Source: Bacteroidota bacterium (GTDB lineage: Bacteria; Bacteroidota; Bacteroidia; Flavobacteriales; Schleiferiaceae). From it: DNA of 64,000 nucleotides. Shown piece after piece: positions 1-7,921 of the stretch. Both the position numbers and the translations under genes were made by a program. The DNA is taken from contig QQUU01000027.1 of assembly GCA_003385605.1 (NCBI GenBank), forward strand, positions 1 through 64,000, read 5' to 3'. Under the pieces are notes generated by a model, which saw nothing but the letters and a program-made list of their open reading frames with translations, ran no database searches and had not been told where the DNA came from. Position 1 is the stretch's first letter. Every line of letters begins with the position of its first letter.

Positions 1-3000
1 GCTGCTCCTCGATATCTACAATGTGTAATTTCACACGCTTTTTCCCTGGGTGCATTTCAAGGAGATCGTGGACTTTATCCACTAGGCCAGTGTCAAGGGC
101 AGCAAGATCCAATTTGATTTCCAAGGATTTACTCTGCTCTTCAAGCACATCTTGCAGCAGTTTTACATCGGCGACATCAACGCTGAGGCGTTCAATGAAG
201 CCCTCACCCTGGCGCTGGTTGAATTTGCGACCGCGTGCTTTGATAAATAGCAACTGCTCGTTCTCGAAGAAATGGCGGAATTTGAGGTAATCCTCTCCGA
301 ACATTTTGAACTCATAATCGCCACGGAAATCCTCAAGTCGGAAAATACCCCAGCCCTTACCCATTTTAGAGATGCGGTGCTGTGCATCAGTAACAATACC
401 TGCTACAAAGACGTCGCGCCCCATGATGCTCTCAGGATTGTTTAAGCGGTTTAATTCCGCGGTACAGAAGTACTGGATTTCAGTTCTGTAATCGTCCAAG
501 GGATGGGAACTTAGGTACATCCCGTTGATCTCTTTTTCCTTTTTCAAGGCAACAATGGTCGGCCATTCGGTGACCTCTGGCATCTTTGGTGGTGGAAGCT
601 CCTCGCCTGAACCTTCGCCGAATAGAGAGGCCTGAGCGCTCTCTGCATCGTTTTTCTTGTTCTGTACGTATTTGATGGCCTTCTCCACAAAACTGCGGCC
701 ACCCTCCTCTTCTGAGAAGTACATGGCGCGGTGGGTATTTTGGAAATCATCCATAGCACCGCCCAAAATGAGACACTCTATGGTCTTTCTGTTCGCTTGT
801 CGAAGGTCAATACGTTCTAGGAGGTCAAAGAGGTCCTTAAACTGACCGCCCTCTTCCCTCTTGGAAATGATCTCGCGAACGGCATTCTCACCTACGCCTT
901 TCATACCGCCCATTCCGAATCGGACCGCACCTTCATTATTAACGCTAAAACGAAGCAAACTCTCGTTCACAGAAGGCCCTAAAACGGGTACATCGATACG
1001 ACGGCACTCTTCCATGAAGAAGGTAACTGCCTTAAGGTCAGACATGTTGTTTGACAATACCGAAGCCATAAACTCAGCCGGGTAATGTGCCTTTAGATAG
1101 GCCGTTTGGTAAGCTACCCAAGCATAACACGTTGAGTGTGATTTGTTGAAGGCGTAAGAGGCAAACGCTTCCCAGTCCTTCCATACTTTCTCAAGAATGT
1201 CTCTGTTGTGTCCACGTTCTTCACCGCCGTCTAAGAACATGGGCTTAAGCATATCAATGATGTCCTTCTTCTTCTTACCCATCCCCTTACGGAGCATATC
1301 GGCCTGACCCTTGGTAAAGCCTGCCAATTCCTGCGACAACAACATCACTTGCTCCTGGTATACGGTAATTCCGTAGGTCTCCTTGAGCTTGCCTTCCATG
1401 GCATCGAGGTCATAGCTGATCTCCTTTCTCCCGTGCTTACGGTCGATGAACTCAGGAATATATTCCAAAGGACCTGGACGGTATAGGGCGTTCATCGCAA
1501 TGAGGTCTGCAAACTCCGTAGGCTTGAGCTCCTTCAAATACTTCTGCATACCAGCACTCTCGTACTGGAAAATACCGACAGTTTCACCACGTTGGAAAAG
1601 CTCATAGGTCTTGATATCGTCCAATGGGAAGCTATCTGGGTCCAATTCTACCCCGTGGCGTTGCTTGACCAATCGACAAGCTTCCTTAATGATGGTCAGC
1701 GTTCGAAGTCCCAAGAAATCCATCTTGAGCAAACCGGCATCCTCTACCACCGAGTTATCAAACTGCGTACACCACATGTCGCTATCCTTGGCGCGCGCCA
1801 CCGGTACGAGCTCGCGTATATCGCTTGGCGTGATAATTACCCCACAGGCATGAATACCTGTATTGCGCAAAGACCCCTCTAATACAAGTGCTTGATTGAT
1901 GGTGGTGGCTTCTAGAGAATCTCCTTCAGAGAGCTCCTTAAGCTGACGTACCATGGCCGCATCCTCTGCATTGAATTTACTCTTGAGCCCTTTTTCATCG
2001 AGTGCCCAAAGCTTTTTGAGCTTGGTCATATCTGGGATGAGCTTAGCGATGCGGTCCGTATCTGGCAGAGGCAGCTCAAGCACTCGGCCTGCATCACGGA
2101 TAGAACTCTTGGCAGCCATGGACCCGTAGGTGATGATTTGAGCGACCTGAGGTGCACCGTATTTATCAATCACATATTGGATGACTTTATCTCGTCCTTC
2201 ATCGTCGAAGTCGATATCAATATCGGGAAGCGATACACGTTCCGGATTCAAGAAACGCTCGAACAGCAGGTCGTATTTGATGGGGTCTACATTGGTAATT
2301 CCTGTCGCGTAGGCCACTGCAGAACCCGCTGCAGAACCACGACCAGGACCTACACTCACGCCCATTTGGCGTGCAGCCTCACAGAAGTCCTGGACAATCA
2401 AGAAATACCCGGGATACCCTGTGCGTGCAATGGTTTCTAATTCGAAATCCAAGCGCTCGTCTATCTCTGGAGTGATTTCTCCATAACGCGCTTTTGCACC
2501 TTCATAGGTCAAATGCCTGAGGTAGGCGTTCTCACCGCGTTGACCGCCGTCTATGGCATCTTGAGGATCTTGGAATTGCTCTGGTATATCAAAAGCTGGA
2601 AGTAGAACATTGCGCTCCAAAGGATAGAGCTCGACCTTATCGAGGATCTCTTTTGTGGTATTGAGCGCTTCCGGAATATCTGAAAACAACTCTACCATTT
2701 CTTCTTTGCTCTTGAAGTAGAACTCTTGGTTCGGGAATCCGTAGCGGAATCCTCGACCTCGGCCAATAGGTGTGCTCTTTTGTGCGCCCTCTTTCACACA
2801 AAGCAAAATATCATGAGCGTCTGCGTTGTCTTGGGTAAGGTAGAACGTATTGTTGGCTGCGATGTATTTAATGCCGTATTCTTCGGCATATTTCAAGAGT
2901 TGAAGGTTGACATGATCCTCCTCGTCCAACCCATGTCTATTGAGCTCGAGGTAGAAATCGTCACCAAAGTGCTCATGCCACCATTCTAAGGCGGCTCTGG

Positions 3001-4285
3001 CTTGTGTCTCTCCTACGTTCAAGTACAGATGCTGCACTTCACCACGCAGCCCACCCGAAAGCACAATAAGGTCTTCCTTGTGTTCTAGGAGCACACTCTT
3101 GTCGATACGGGGTACATAGTAATACCCGTTCAACATCCCTTCACTACTGAGTTTTGCTAGGTTGTGGTAGCCGTTTTTGTTTTTCGCTAAAACAACAATT
3201 TGGTAACCGTCGTCCTTTTTACTGCGGTCAAGGCGGTCCTCACAAACGTAAAATTCACAGCCGATAACACCGACAAAGGGATATTCTTTGAGCGGCTCGT
3301 CAAGCTCGCCCGCTTTTACTTTCTCGTTGTGCTCATAGGCCTCCCTGTTTCCAGGGACGTTCATGACTGTACGATTGAAATGGAAAGCCCCCATAAGGTT
3401 TCCTAAGTCAGTAATGGCAACACCTGCATGTCCGTTGTCCACTGCCGCATTTACTAAATCTGCGACTACTGTTGTCGCCTGTAGAATAGAGAACTGTGTG
3501 TGGTTATGAAGATGGGCAAACTCGAAATCTGCTGCATGTAAAGCAGTCGATTTGGAAGCTGTAGTATTTGTTGTTTCTGATTTCCCTAGGCCTTCAGCGC
3601 GCTTTTTCTTGGCTTCCTCTACAGCAAGACCAATGGCTTGTATCGTTGAAGGATTGGCAGTTTTGAATCGATTCAAAAACTCCTGATCCTTTCCTATGGA
3701 CTCAGGAGTAATGATATTTAATCGAACCAACTCTAAGAAAACACGGGCCGTCGCCTCAACGTCAAATGCCGCATTATGTGCTTCTGCAAAACCTTCATTG
3801 AACAAGTGGAAATAGAGTTCCTCGAGTTTTGGAAGCTTGTATCTACCCCCGCGTCCCCCAGGCAACTGGCATAGTTCGGCCGTAGTCTCTGTACAGGAAT
3901 CTACGGGCATCTTTTGGTCCAAAGGATTCGCTCCTTTCACCCTGTAATATTCACAGCCAGTGACGTTTAGATCAAATTTGACGTTGTGACCTATGAGGTA
4001 TTCACACTTGTCCATGGAGGCTTCGAACAGCGCGAGCACTTCTTCAAGAGGCTTACCTTCGTTGCGTGCTCGCTCGGTAGATATACCGTGAATTTTCGTC
4101 GAATTAAACGGAATATCGAAACCGTCAGGATAGATAATGTGGTCTTGAACCTCGACCAATGCACCTTCCTCGTCATGGATTTGCCAAGCCAATTGAACCA
4201 CACGTGGCCAATTGTCTAAATCCGTGATAGGCGCATTCCAATCTTTTGGAAAACCGGTCGTCTCGGTATCAAAAATTAAAAACAT
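1..4285 (-). CDS. dnaE: DNA polymerase III alpha subunit with fused N-terminal proofreading exonuclease (3' end cut by window)
   Basis: Replicative polymerase catalytic subunit. The frame is open from the ATG at 4285 to the left edge, about 1428 codons. Reading from the start: a DnaQ-like 3'-5' exonuclease domain opening with FDTETTG (residues 5-11) over about the first 180 residues; a PHP domain from about residue 255 (HLHNHTQFSILQ); and the palm with PDIDIDFDDEGRD near residue 685, which holds catalytic aspartates. The last visible residues resemble the C-terminal OB/tail region, so little is missing. The exonuclease-PHP-polymerase order is typical of Bacteroidota DnaE. It is the last gene of a minus-strand run, 116 bases after wlbA, with its own likely promoter box in that gap. 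Confidence 0.96.
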   Translation of the reverse strand, partial: MFLIFDTETTGFPKDWNAPITDLDNWPRVVQLAWQIHDEEGALVEVQDHIIYPDGFDIPFNSTKIHGISTERARNEGKPLEEVLALFEASMDKCEYLIGHNVKFDLNVTGCEYYRVKGANPLDQKMPVDSCTETTAELCQLPGGRGGRYKLPKLEELYFHLFNEGFAEAHNAAFDVEATARVFLELVRLNIITPESIGKDQEFLNRFKTANPSTIQAIGLAVEEAKKKRAEGLGKSETTNTTASKSTALHAADFEFAHLHNHTQFSILQATTVVADLVNAAVDNGHAGVAITDLGNLMGAFHFNRTVMNVPGNREAYEHNEKVKAGELDEPLKEYPFVGVIGCEFYVCEDRLDRSKKDDGYQIVVLAKNKNGYHNLAKLSSEGMLNGYYYVPRIDKSVLLEHKEDLIVLSGGLRGEVQHLYLNVGETQARAALEWWHEHFGDDFYLELNRHGLDEEDHVNLQLLKYAEEYGIKYIAANNTFYLTQDNADAHDILLCVKEGAQKSTPIGRGRGFRYGFPNQEFYFKSKEEMVELFSDIPEALNTTKEILDKVELYPLERNVLLPAFDIPEQFQDPQDAIDGGQRGENAYLRHLTYEGAKARYGEITPEIDERLDFELETIARTGYPGYFLIVQDFCEAARQMGVSVGPGRGSAAGSAVAYATGITNVDPIKYDLLFERFLNPERVSLPDIDIDFDDEGRDKVIQYVIDKYGAPQVAQIITYGSMAAKSSIRDAGRVLELPLPDTDRIAKLIPDMTKLKKLWALDEKGLKSKFNAEDAAMVRQLKELSEGDSLEATTINQALVLEGSLRNTGIHACGVIITPSDIRELVPVARAKDSDMWCTQFDNSVVEDAGLLKMDFLGLRTLTIIKEACRLVKQRHGVELDPDSFPLDDIKTYELFQRGETVGIFQYESAGMQKYLKELKPTEFADLIAMNALYRPGPLEYIPEFIDRKHGRKEISYDLDAMEGKLKETYGITVYQEQVMLLSQELAGFTKGQADMLRKGMGKKKKDIIDMLKPMFLDGGEERGHNRDILEKVWKDWEAFASYAFNKSHSTCYAWVAYQTAYLKAHYPAEFMASVLSNNMSDLKAVTFFMEECRRIDVPVLGPSVNESLLRFSVNNEGAVRFGMGGMKGVGENAVREIISKREEGGQFKDLFDLLERIDLRQANRKTIECLILGGAMDDFQNTHRAMYFSEEEGGRSFVEKAIKYVQNKKNDAESAQASLFGEGSGEELPPPKMPEVTEWPTIVALKKEKEINGMYLSSHPLDDYRTEIQYFCTAELNRLNNPESIMGRDVFVAGIVTDAQHRISKMGKGWGIFRLEDFRGDYEFKMFGEDYLKFRHFFENEQLLFIKARGRKFNQRQGEGFIERLSVDVADVKLLQDVLEEQSKSLEIKLDLAALDTGLVDKVHDLLEMHPGKKRVKLHIVDIEEQ

Positions 4286-4313
4286 AGGTATCCTGTTAGC
4301 TGAGCTGAATACT

Positions 4314-4321
4314 CAAATCTA
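4314..4321 (-). promoter_or_regulatory. Candidate -7 box for dnaE (TAGATTTG)
   Basis: On the minus strand the 8-mer TAGATTTG matches the Bacteroidota -7 consensus TAnnTTTG exactly and lies 28 bases before the dnaE ATG. No good TTG -33 element sits 17-23 bases upstream, so the -33 half is weak. Found by eye only. Confidence 0.4.
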
Positions 4322-4401
4322 ACAAATGACGCAGCCAAATAAAACGGGTGTGAATAACTATTGACTACTCTTTAACTGATTGGTAAAGAGGTATTTAATT
4401 G

Positions 4402-5382
4402 TTATTTCTTTGGATAGAACGGGTGTGCAGCAAGAGGTAGGTCAGCCAGTGGATGAGCATCCTCGCTCATTGGGGCCAATTCCTGCTCTCTCATCTGGTG
4501 AACGATACCAATAGCCGCTTCCGCTTCCTGCTCATTAAAGCCTCCACCTTCGAGGATATGTCGATAAGATGTGCTGTGCAATTCAGTAAATCCCTCGGTG
4601 AAATCGAACGACCAAGAATCAAAGCTCAACGAACGGTGTATACGCCCCCCTTGCTCTTTTACACCATCAGGGAGTGTATCAGCATTGATACTCAAGAACC
4701 AACGCACCTTTGCGTTTTTGAAATACATTGTACCCGAAGCACGATCGTGTGTCCTTGTGTACACTTTTTGCGAGGTCAAATCACCGAAAATCCAGTGTAG
4801 CATATCGAAGAAATGCACTCCTATATTGGTCGCAATACCTCCACTCTTTTCTTCATCACCCTTCCATGAAGCGTAATACCAATTTCCTCTCGAAGTAATG
4901 TAGGTCAAATCCACGTCGAACACATATTCCGGATCCTCTTGGAGTTTCTTTTGAACCTCTTTCTTCAGCGCTATTACGTTTTCGTGCAATCGCAACTGAA
5001 GAATTGTAAACACTTGATTACCTGTGTTTTGACTGACTTTAGTTAAACCTTCAATGTTCCAAGGACGAAGGGTCAATGGCTTCTCACAAATGCAGTGCGC
5101 ACCGCTGCGCAAGGCGTATCTAATATGACTGTCGTGCAGGTAATTTGGAGAGCATATTGAAATAAAATCTACCCCTTTCCCAGCATCACTGAGCTTATTC
5201 AAATGACGATCGAAGCGTTCGAATTCTGTAAAAAATGCAGCTTCTGGAAAGTACGCGTCCAAATGACCTACGCTATCGCTAGGATCGTACGCCGCAACGA
5301 GTACTCCACCACAATCTGCGATGGCTTTTAGATGACGTGGTGCAATGTATCCCGCCGCACCAATAAGCGCAAAACGCTTCAT
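4402..5382 (-). CDS. wlbA: UDP-GlcNAc-uronate 3-dehydrogenase-like oxidoreductase (Gfo/Idh/MocA family, WlbA/WbpB type)
   Basis: NAD-dependent oxidation at C3 of UDP-N-acetylglucosaminuronate, an early step toward diamino-uronic acid sugars of O-antigen or similar surface glycans. The 326-residue length is normal. The Rossmann glycine motif GAAGYIAPRH is at residues 8-17, the family EKP signature at 100-102, and the conserved GGIATNIGVHFFD block at 181-193. The extended YITSRGNWYYASWKGDE stretch just before it is characteristic of WlbA/WbpB rather than generic MocA proteins. Its ATG overlaps the gmhA stop by one base (TAATG), so the two are translationally coupled. The other wlb/wbp pathway genes are not in the window. 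Confidence 0.85.
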   Translation of the reverse strand: MKRFALIGAAGYIAPRHLKAIADCGGVLVAAYDPSDSVGHLDAYFPEAAFFTEFERFDRHLNKLSDAGKGVDFISICSPNYLHDSHIRYALRSGAHCICEKPLTLRPWNIEGLTKVSQNTGNQVFTILQLRLHENVIALKKEVQKKLQEDPEYVFDVDLTYITSRGNWYYASWKGDEEKSGGIATNIGVHFFDMLHWIFGDLTSQKVYTRTHDRASGTMYFKNAKVRWFLSINADTLPDGVKEQGGRIHRSLSFDSWSFDFTEGFTELHSTSYRHILEGGGFNEQEAEAAIGIVHQMREQELAPMSEDAHPLADLPLAAHPFYPKK

Positions 5383-5981
5383 TAGCCTATTCTTTGGTCG
5401 TAAGTATCGCCCATGGATGGATTATCGCCCATCAAACGTGCCATCATTTGCTTCTTTACTATGTTGAAGATGACCATGTGTACGTCTTCTGTGACTTCCA
5501 TGTCCATGACAGGCGCATGAACGTTGATGGTGGCAATTTCTGAGATTTTACCGCCCTTAAATCCACTCATCGCTACTGTGGTAGCGCCTTGTGCGTTGGC
5601 ATATTCCAAGGCGTTCACCACGTTTTTACTGTTTCCAGAACCGCTGATACCAATGACAAGATCGTCCTCGCTCAGGAAATTCTTCAAAGGCTCCACAAAA
5701 ATACTTTCCCAACCAATGTCGTTGGCAATAGCCATCATTGAGGGAAGGTTGTCGTTCAAACAAATCATCTTAAAACGCTTATCTAAGCCGTAGCTCGCGC
5801 CTTTTAAGAAATCACCTGCCGCATGAGAAGCCGAGGCACCTGAGCCTCCGTTACCCATGGTGTAGATGTTGCCACCCTTTTCATAGGTCGTATGGAATGC
5901 TTCAACCAAAGCATCTAGCGCTTTGGGATCTAAGGCATCTAAAGTCGATTTAACCGCGTCAATGTATTGTTGTGCTTGCAT
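5382..5981 (-). CDS. gmhA: SIS-domain phosphosugar isomerase, GmhA-like (sedoheptulose-7-phosphate isomerase)
   Basis: Cytosolic SIS-fold isomerase of 199 residues. The phosphosugar-binding segments GNGGSGASASHAAGD (43-57) and GISGSGNSKN (111-120) are clear, and EVTEDVHM (162-169) near the C terminus supplies acidic and histidine residues typical of GmhA. The usual role is conversion of sedoheptulose 7-phosphate to heptose 7-phosphate for the LPS inner core. It is coupled directly to wlbA, so it may instead serve the same surface-sugar branch. It lies 35 bases downstream of pnuC on the same strand. Family is sure; exact substrate is inferred. Confidence 0.85.
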   Translation of the reverse strand: MQAQQYIDAVKSTLDALDPKALDALVEAFHTTYEKGGNIYTMGNGGSGASASHAAGDFLKGASYGLDKRFKMICLNDNLPSMMAIANDIGWESIFVEPLKNFLSEDDLVIGISGSGNSKNVVNALEYANAQGATTVAMSGFKGGKISEIATINVHAPVMDMEVTEDVHMVIFNIVKKQMMARLMGDNPSMGDTYDQRIG

Positions 5982-6016
5982 CTTAATTCTCTGAATTGGC
6001 CACTAAAATAACTGAT

Positions 6017-6565
6017 TTATTTGCGCCATCGTATAAATCCGACCACGCTTAGAATAGAATATATCCCCATTAAGCCAGCGTATACCGGCAATCCCTTCAT
6101 TCCGTAGAGGAACATAGAGGCAATATTTAGGGGAATCCAGTAGTGAAAAGCCGTTCGTATTCGTCTGGTTTCCTGCCAAGTAGCCCATAATCCAAAGACA
6201 GTAGTAAATGAATCGAAATAGGCAAAACTAACGCCGGGCAATGCGTTCAACCCGAATCCTAGGATTATGGCCAAAGGGATTCCTAACAGGGCTAAAAGCT
6301 GGGTTTTTACTGGGATATCAACAAGAGCAACCGTCGCCTCTGAAGTATTCTTGCGCCATTGAGACCAACCGTAAAAACCCATTACTACATAAAATACGTA
6401 GAGTCCCGTTTCCGCGTAGAGTCCAATACGGTAGAATAAAACCACCGATAACGCACTAGATAACGTTCCGGATGGCCATGCCCATACCTTTCGCTGAATG
6501 ATTCCTACAAGGAAGATCAGACTTAGTAGCGTGGCGCTCCATTCTAAAATAAAATCTAAGGACAT
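6017..6565 (-). CDS. pnuC: Nicotinamide mononucleotide/riboside transporter PnuC
   Basis: Inner-membrane uptake protein of 182 residues with about seven hydrophobic helices, a W-rich loop after helix 2 (FYGWSQWRK) and the C-terminal YGMKGLPVYAGLMGIYS region typical of PnuC. It imports nicotinamide riboside or NMN for NAD salvage. The ATG at 6565 follows immediately on the six-U tract of a strong terminator-like hairpin behind sucC, so no Shine-Dalgarno can exist between them. The start is still likely right, because MSLDFILEW aligns with usual PnuC N termini. No thiamine or flavin riboswitch is visible. The specific vitamin transported is inferred from the family. Confidence 0.9.
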   Translation of the reverse strand: MSLDFILEWSATLLSLIFLVGIIQRKVWAWPSGTLSSALSVVLFYRIGLYAETGLYVFYVVMGFYGWSQWRKNTSEATVALVDIPVKTQLLALLGIPLAIILGFGLNALPGVSFAYFDSFTTVFGLWATWQETRRIRTAFHYWIPLNIASMFLYGMKGLPVYAGLMGIYSILSVVGFIRWRK

Positions 6566-6593
6566 AAAAAACCCCGAGCATAAGTGCTCGGGG
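6566..6593 (-). terminator. Rho-independent terminator of sucC abutting the pnuC start
   Basis: Perfect 9-bp stem CCCCGAGCA/TGCTCGGGG (6572-6580 with 6585-6593) and a 4-base loop. On the minus strand it is followed by six T (6571-6566), and the next base is the A of the pnuC ATG. It lies 26 bases after the sucC stop. Confidence 0.88.
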
Positions 6594-6618
6594 CTAATTT
6601 AAGATTATCTCTTTGGAC

Positions 6619-7806
6619 TTATACCAACTCTTGAACCAAGTCAGCTGCTTCTTGCAATGCAATCGCACTGTGTACTTCTAGTCCACTCTCGTCGATCAAT
6701 TTCTTCGCTTCCTCAGCGTTCGTTCCCTGAAGACGTACAATGATTGGTACGTTAATGTTGCCCATGTTCTTGTAGGCATCAACAACACCTTGTGCAACAC
6801 GGTCACAACGTACGATACCACCGAAGATATTTACGAGGATTGCCTTTACGTTCTCATCGCGAAGAATGATTCGGAATGCTTGCTCAACACGTGCTGCATC
6901 AGCCGTACCACCAACATCCAGGAAGTTAGCTGGGTTACCACCTGCCATCTTAATAATGTCCATAGTAGCCATCGCAAGACCTGCACCGTTGACCATACAG
7001 CCTACGTTACCGTCAAGTTTCACGAAGTTCAAACCAGCCTCGCCAGCTTCTACTTCTGTAGCGTCTTCTTCACGGGTATCACGCATCTCAGCGATGTCCT
7101 TATGACGGTACAATGCGTTATCGTCGATAGTCACCTTTGCATCTACCGCCAAGATTTTATCGTCTGATGTTTTCAGTACTGGGTTGATCTCGAACAATGA
7201 CGCATCAGCACCTTCGTATGCTTTGTATAACGCCGTTACAAACTTGGTCATATCCTTAAACGCTGCACCGCTCAAACCTAGGTTGAACGCTACTTTGCGT
7301 GCTTGGAATCCAGTCAAACCTACTTTTGGGTCGATTTCTTCTGTGAAAATCAAGTGTGGTGTTTCCTCTGCCACCGTCTCAATGTCCATACCACCTTCTG
7401 TAGAGTACATGATCATGTTGCGACCCGTCGAGCGGTTCAAAAGTACCGACATGTAGAACTCAGAAGTTTCGCTTTCGCCTGGGTAGTATACATCCTCAGC
7501 GATTAACACTTGGTGTACTTTCTTACCTTCTGCAGAAGTTTGAGGAGTCACCAATTGCATACCGATGATGCTATCTGCTACTTCTTCAACTTTATCAATG
7601 CCTTTAGCGAGCTTCACACCGCCGCCTTTTCCGCGACCACCAGCATGTACCTGTGCTTTAACCACGTACCATGAAGTACCGGTCTCTTCAGTTAGCTGCT
7701 TTGCAACCTCTACAGCCTCTGCTGGAGTCTGTGCTACTTTACCGCGCTGGATACGTACACCGTAACCGGCTAAAATCTCTTTCCCTTGATATTCGTGAAG
7801 GTTCAT
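6619..7806 (-). CDS. sucC: Succinyl-CoA synthetase (ADP-forming) beta subunit
   Basis: TCA-cycle enzyme subunit converting succinyl-CoA to succinate with ATP or GTP formation. The 395-residue length from MNLHEYQGKEIL is standard. The ATP-grasp nucleotide-binding loop (GGRGKGGGVKLA) and the C-terminal GNVGCMVNGAGLAMATMD and NIFGGIVRCD blocks are present. An upstream in-frame codon would add eight residues, but MNLHEYQ is the family N terminus. The partner gene sucD is not adjacent, which is common in Bacteroidota. It is transcribed alone: a TAnnTTTG box precedes it and a strong hairpin follows. Confidence 0.96.
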   Translation of the reverse strand: MNLHEYQGKEILAGYGVRIQRGKVAQTPAEAVEVAKQLTEETGTSWYVVKAQVHAGGRGKGGGVKLAKGIDKVEEVADSIIGMQLVTPQTSAEGKKVHQVLIAEDVYYPGESETSEFYMSVLLNRSTGRNMIMYSTEGGMDIETVAEETPHLIFTEEIDPKVGLTGFQARKVAFNLGLSGAAFKDMTKFVTALYKAYEGADASLFEINPVLKTSDDKILAVDAKVTIDDNALYRHKDIAEMRDTREEDATEVEAGEAGLNFVKLDGNVGCMVNGAGLAMATMDIIKMAGGNPANFLDVGGTADAARVEQAFRIILRDENVKAILVNIFGGIVRCDRVAQGVVDAYKNMGNINVPIIVRLQGTNAEEAKKLIDESGLEVHSAIALQEAADLVQELV

Positions 7807-7827
7807 AGTTTTTCCTTGATTTGAGCG

Positions 7828-7835
7828 CAAATTTA
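7828..7835 (-). promoter_or_regulatory. Candidate -7 box for sucC (TAAATTTG)
   Basis: The minus-strand 8-mer TAAATTTG fits TAnnTTTG exactly, 22 bases before the sucC ATG. A TTC rather than TTG lies about 20 bases upstream. By eye only. Confidence 0.45.
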
Positions 7836-7921
7836 GGGTACAGCCGTCGAATCATGAACATATTCAACAGGTAAAGTTGTTAAATCGATATATGCGCGTT
7901 TATACCGATATTTGCCGCCTT

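Noticed and set aside
4453-4800. 115-codon plus-strand frame opposite wlbA
   Set aside because: Antisense shadow of a well-conserved enzyme; no start context or protein features.
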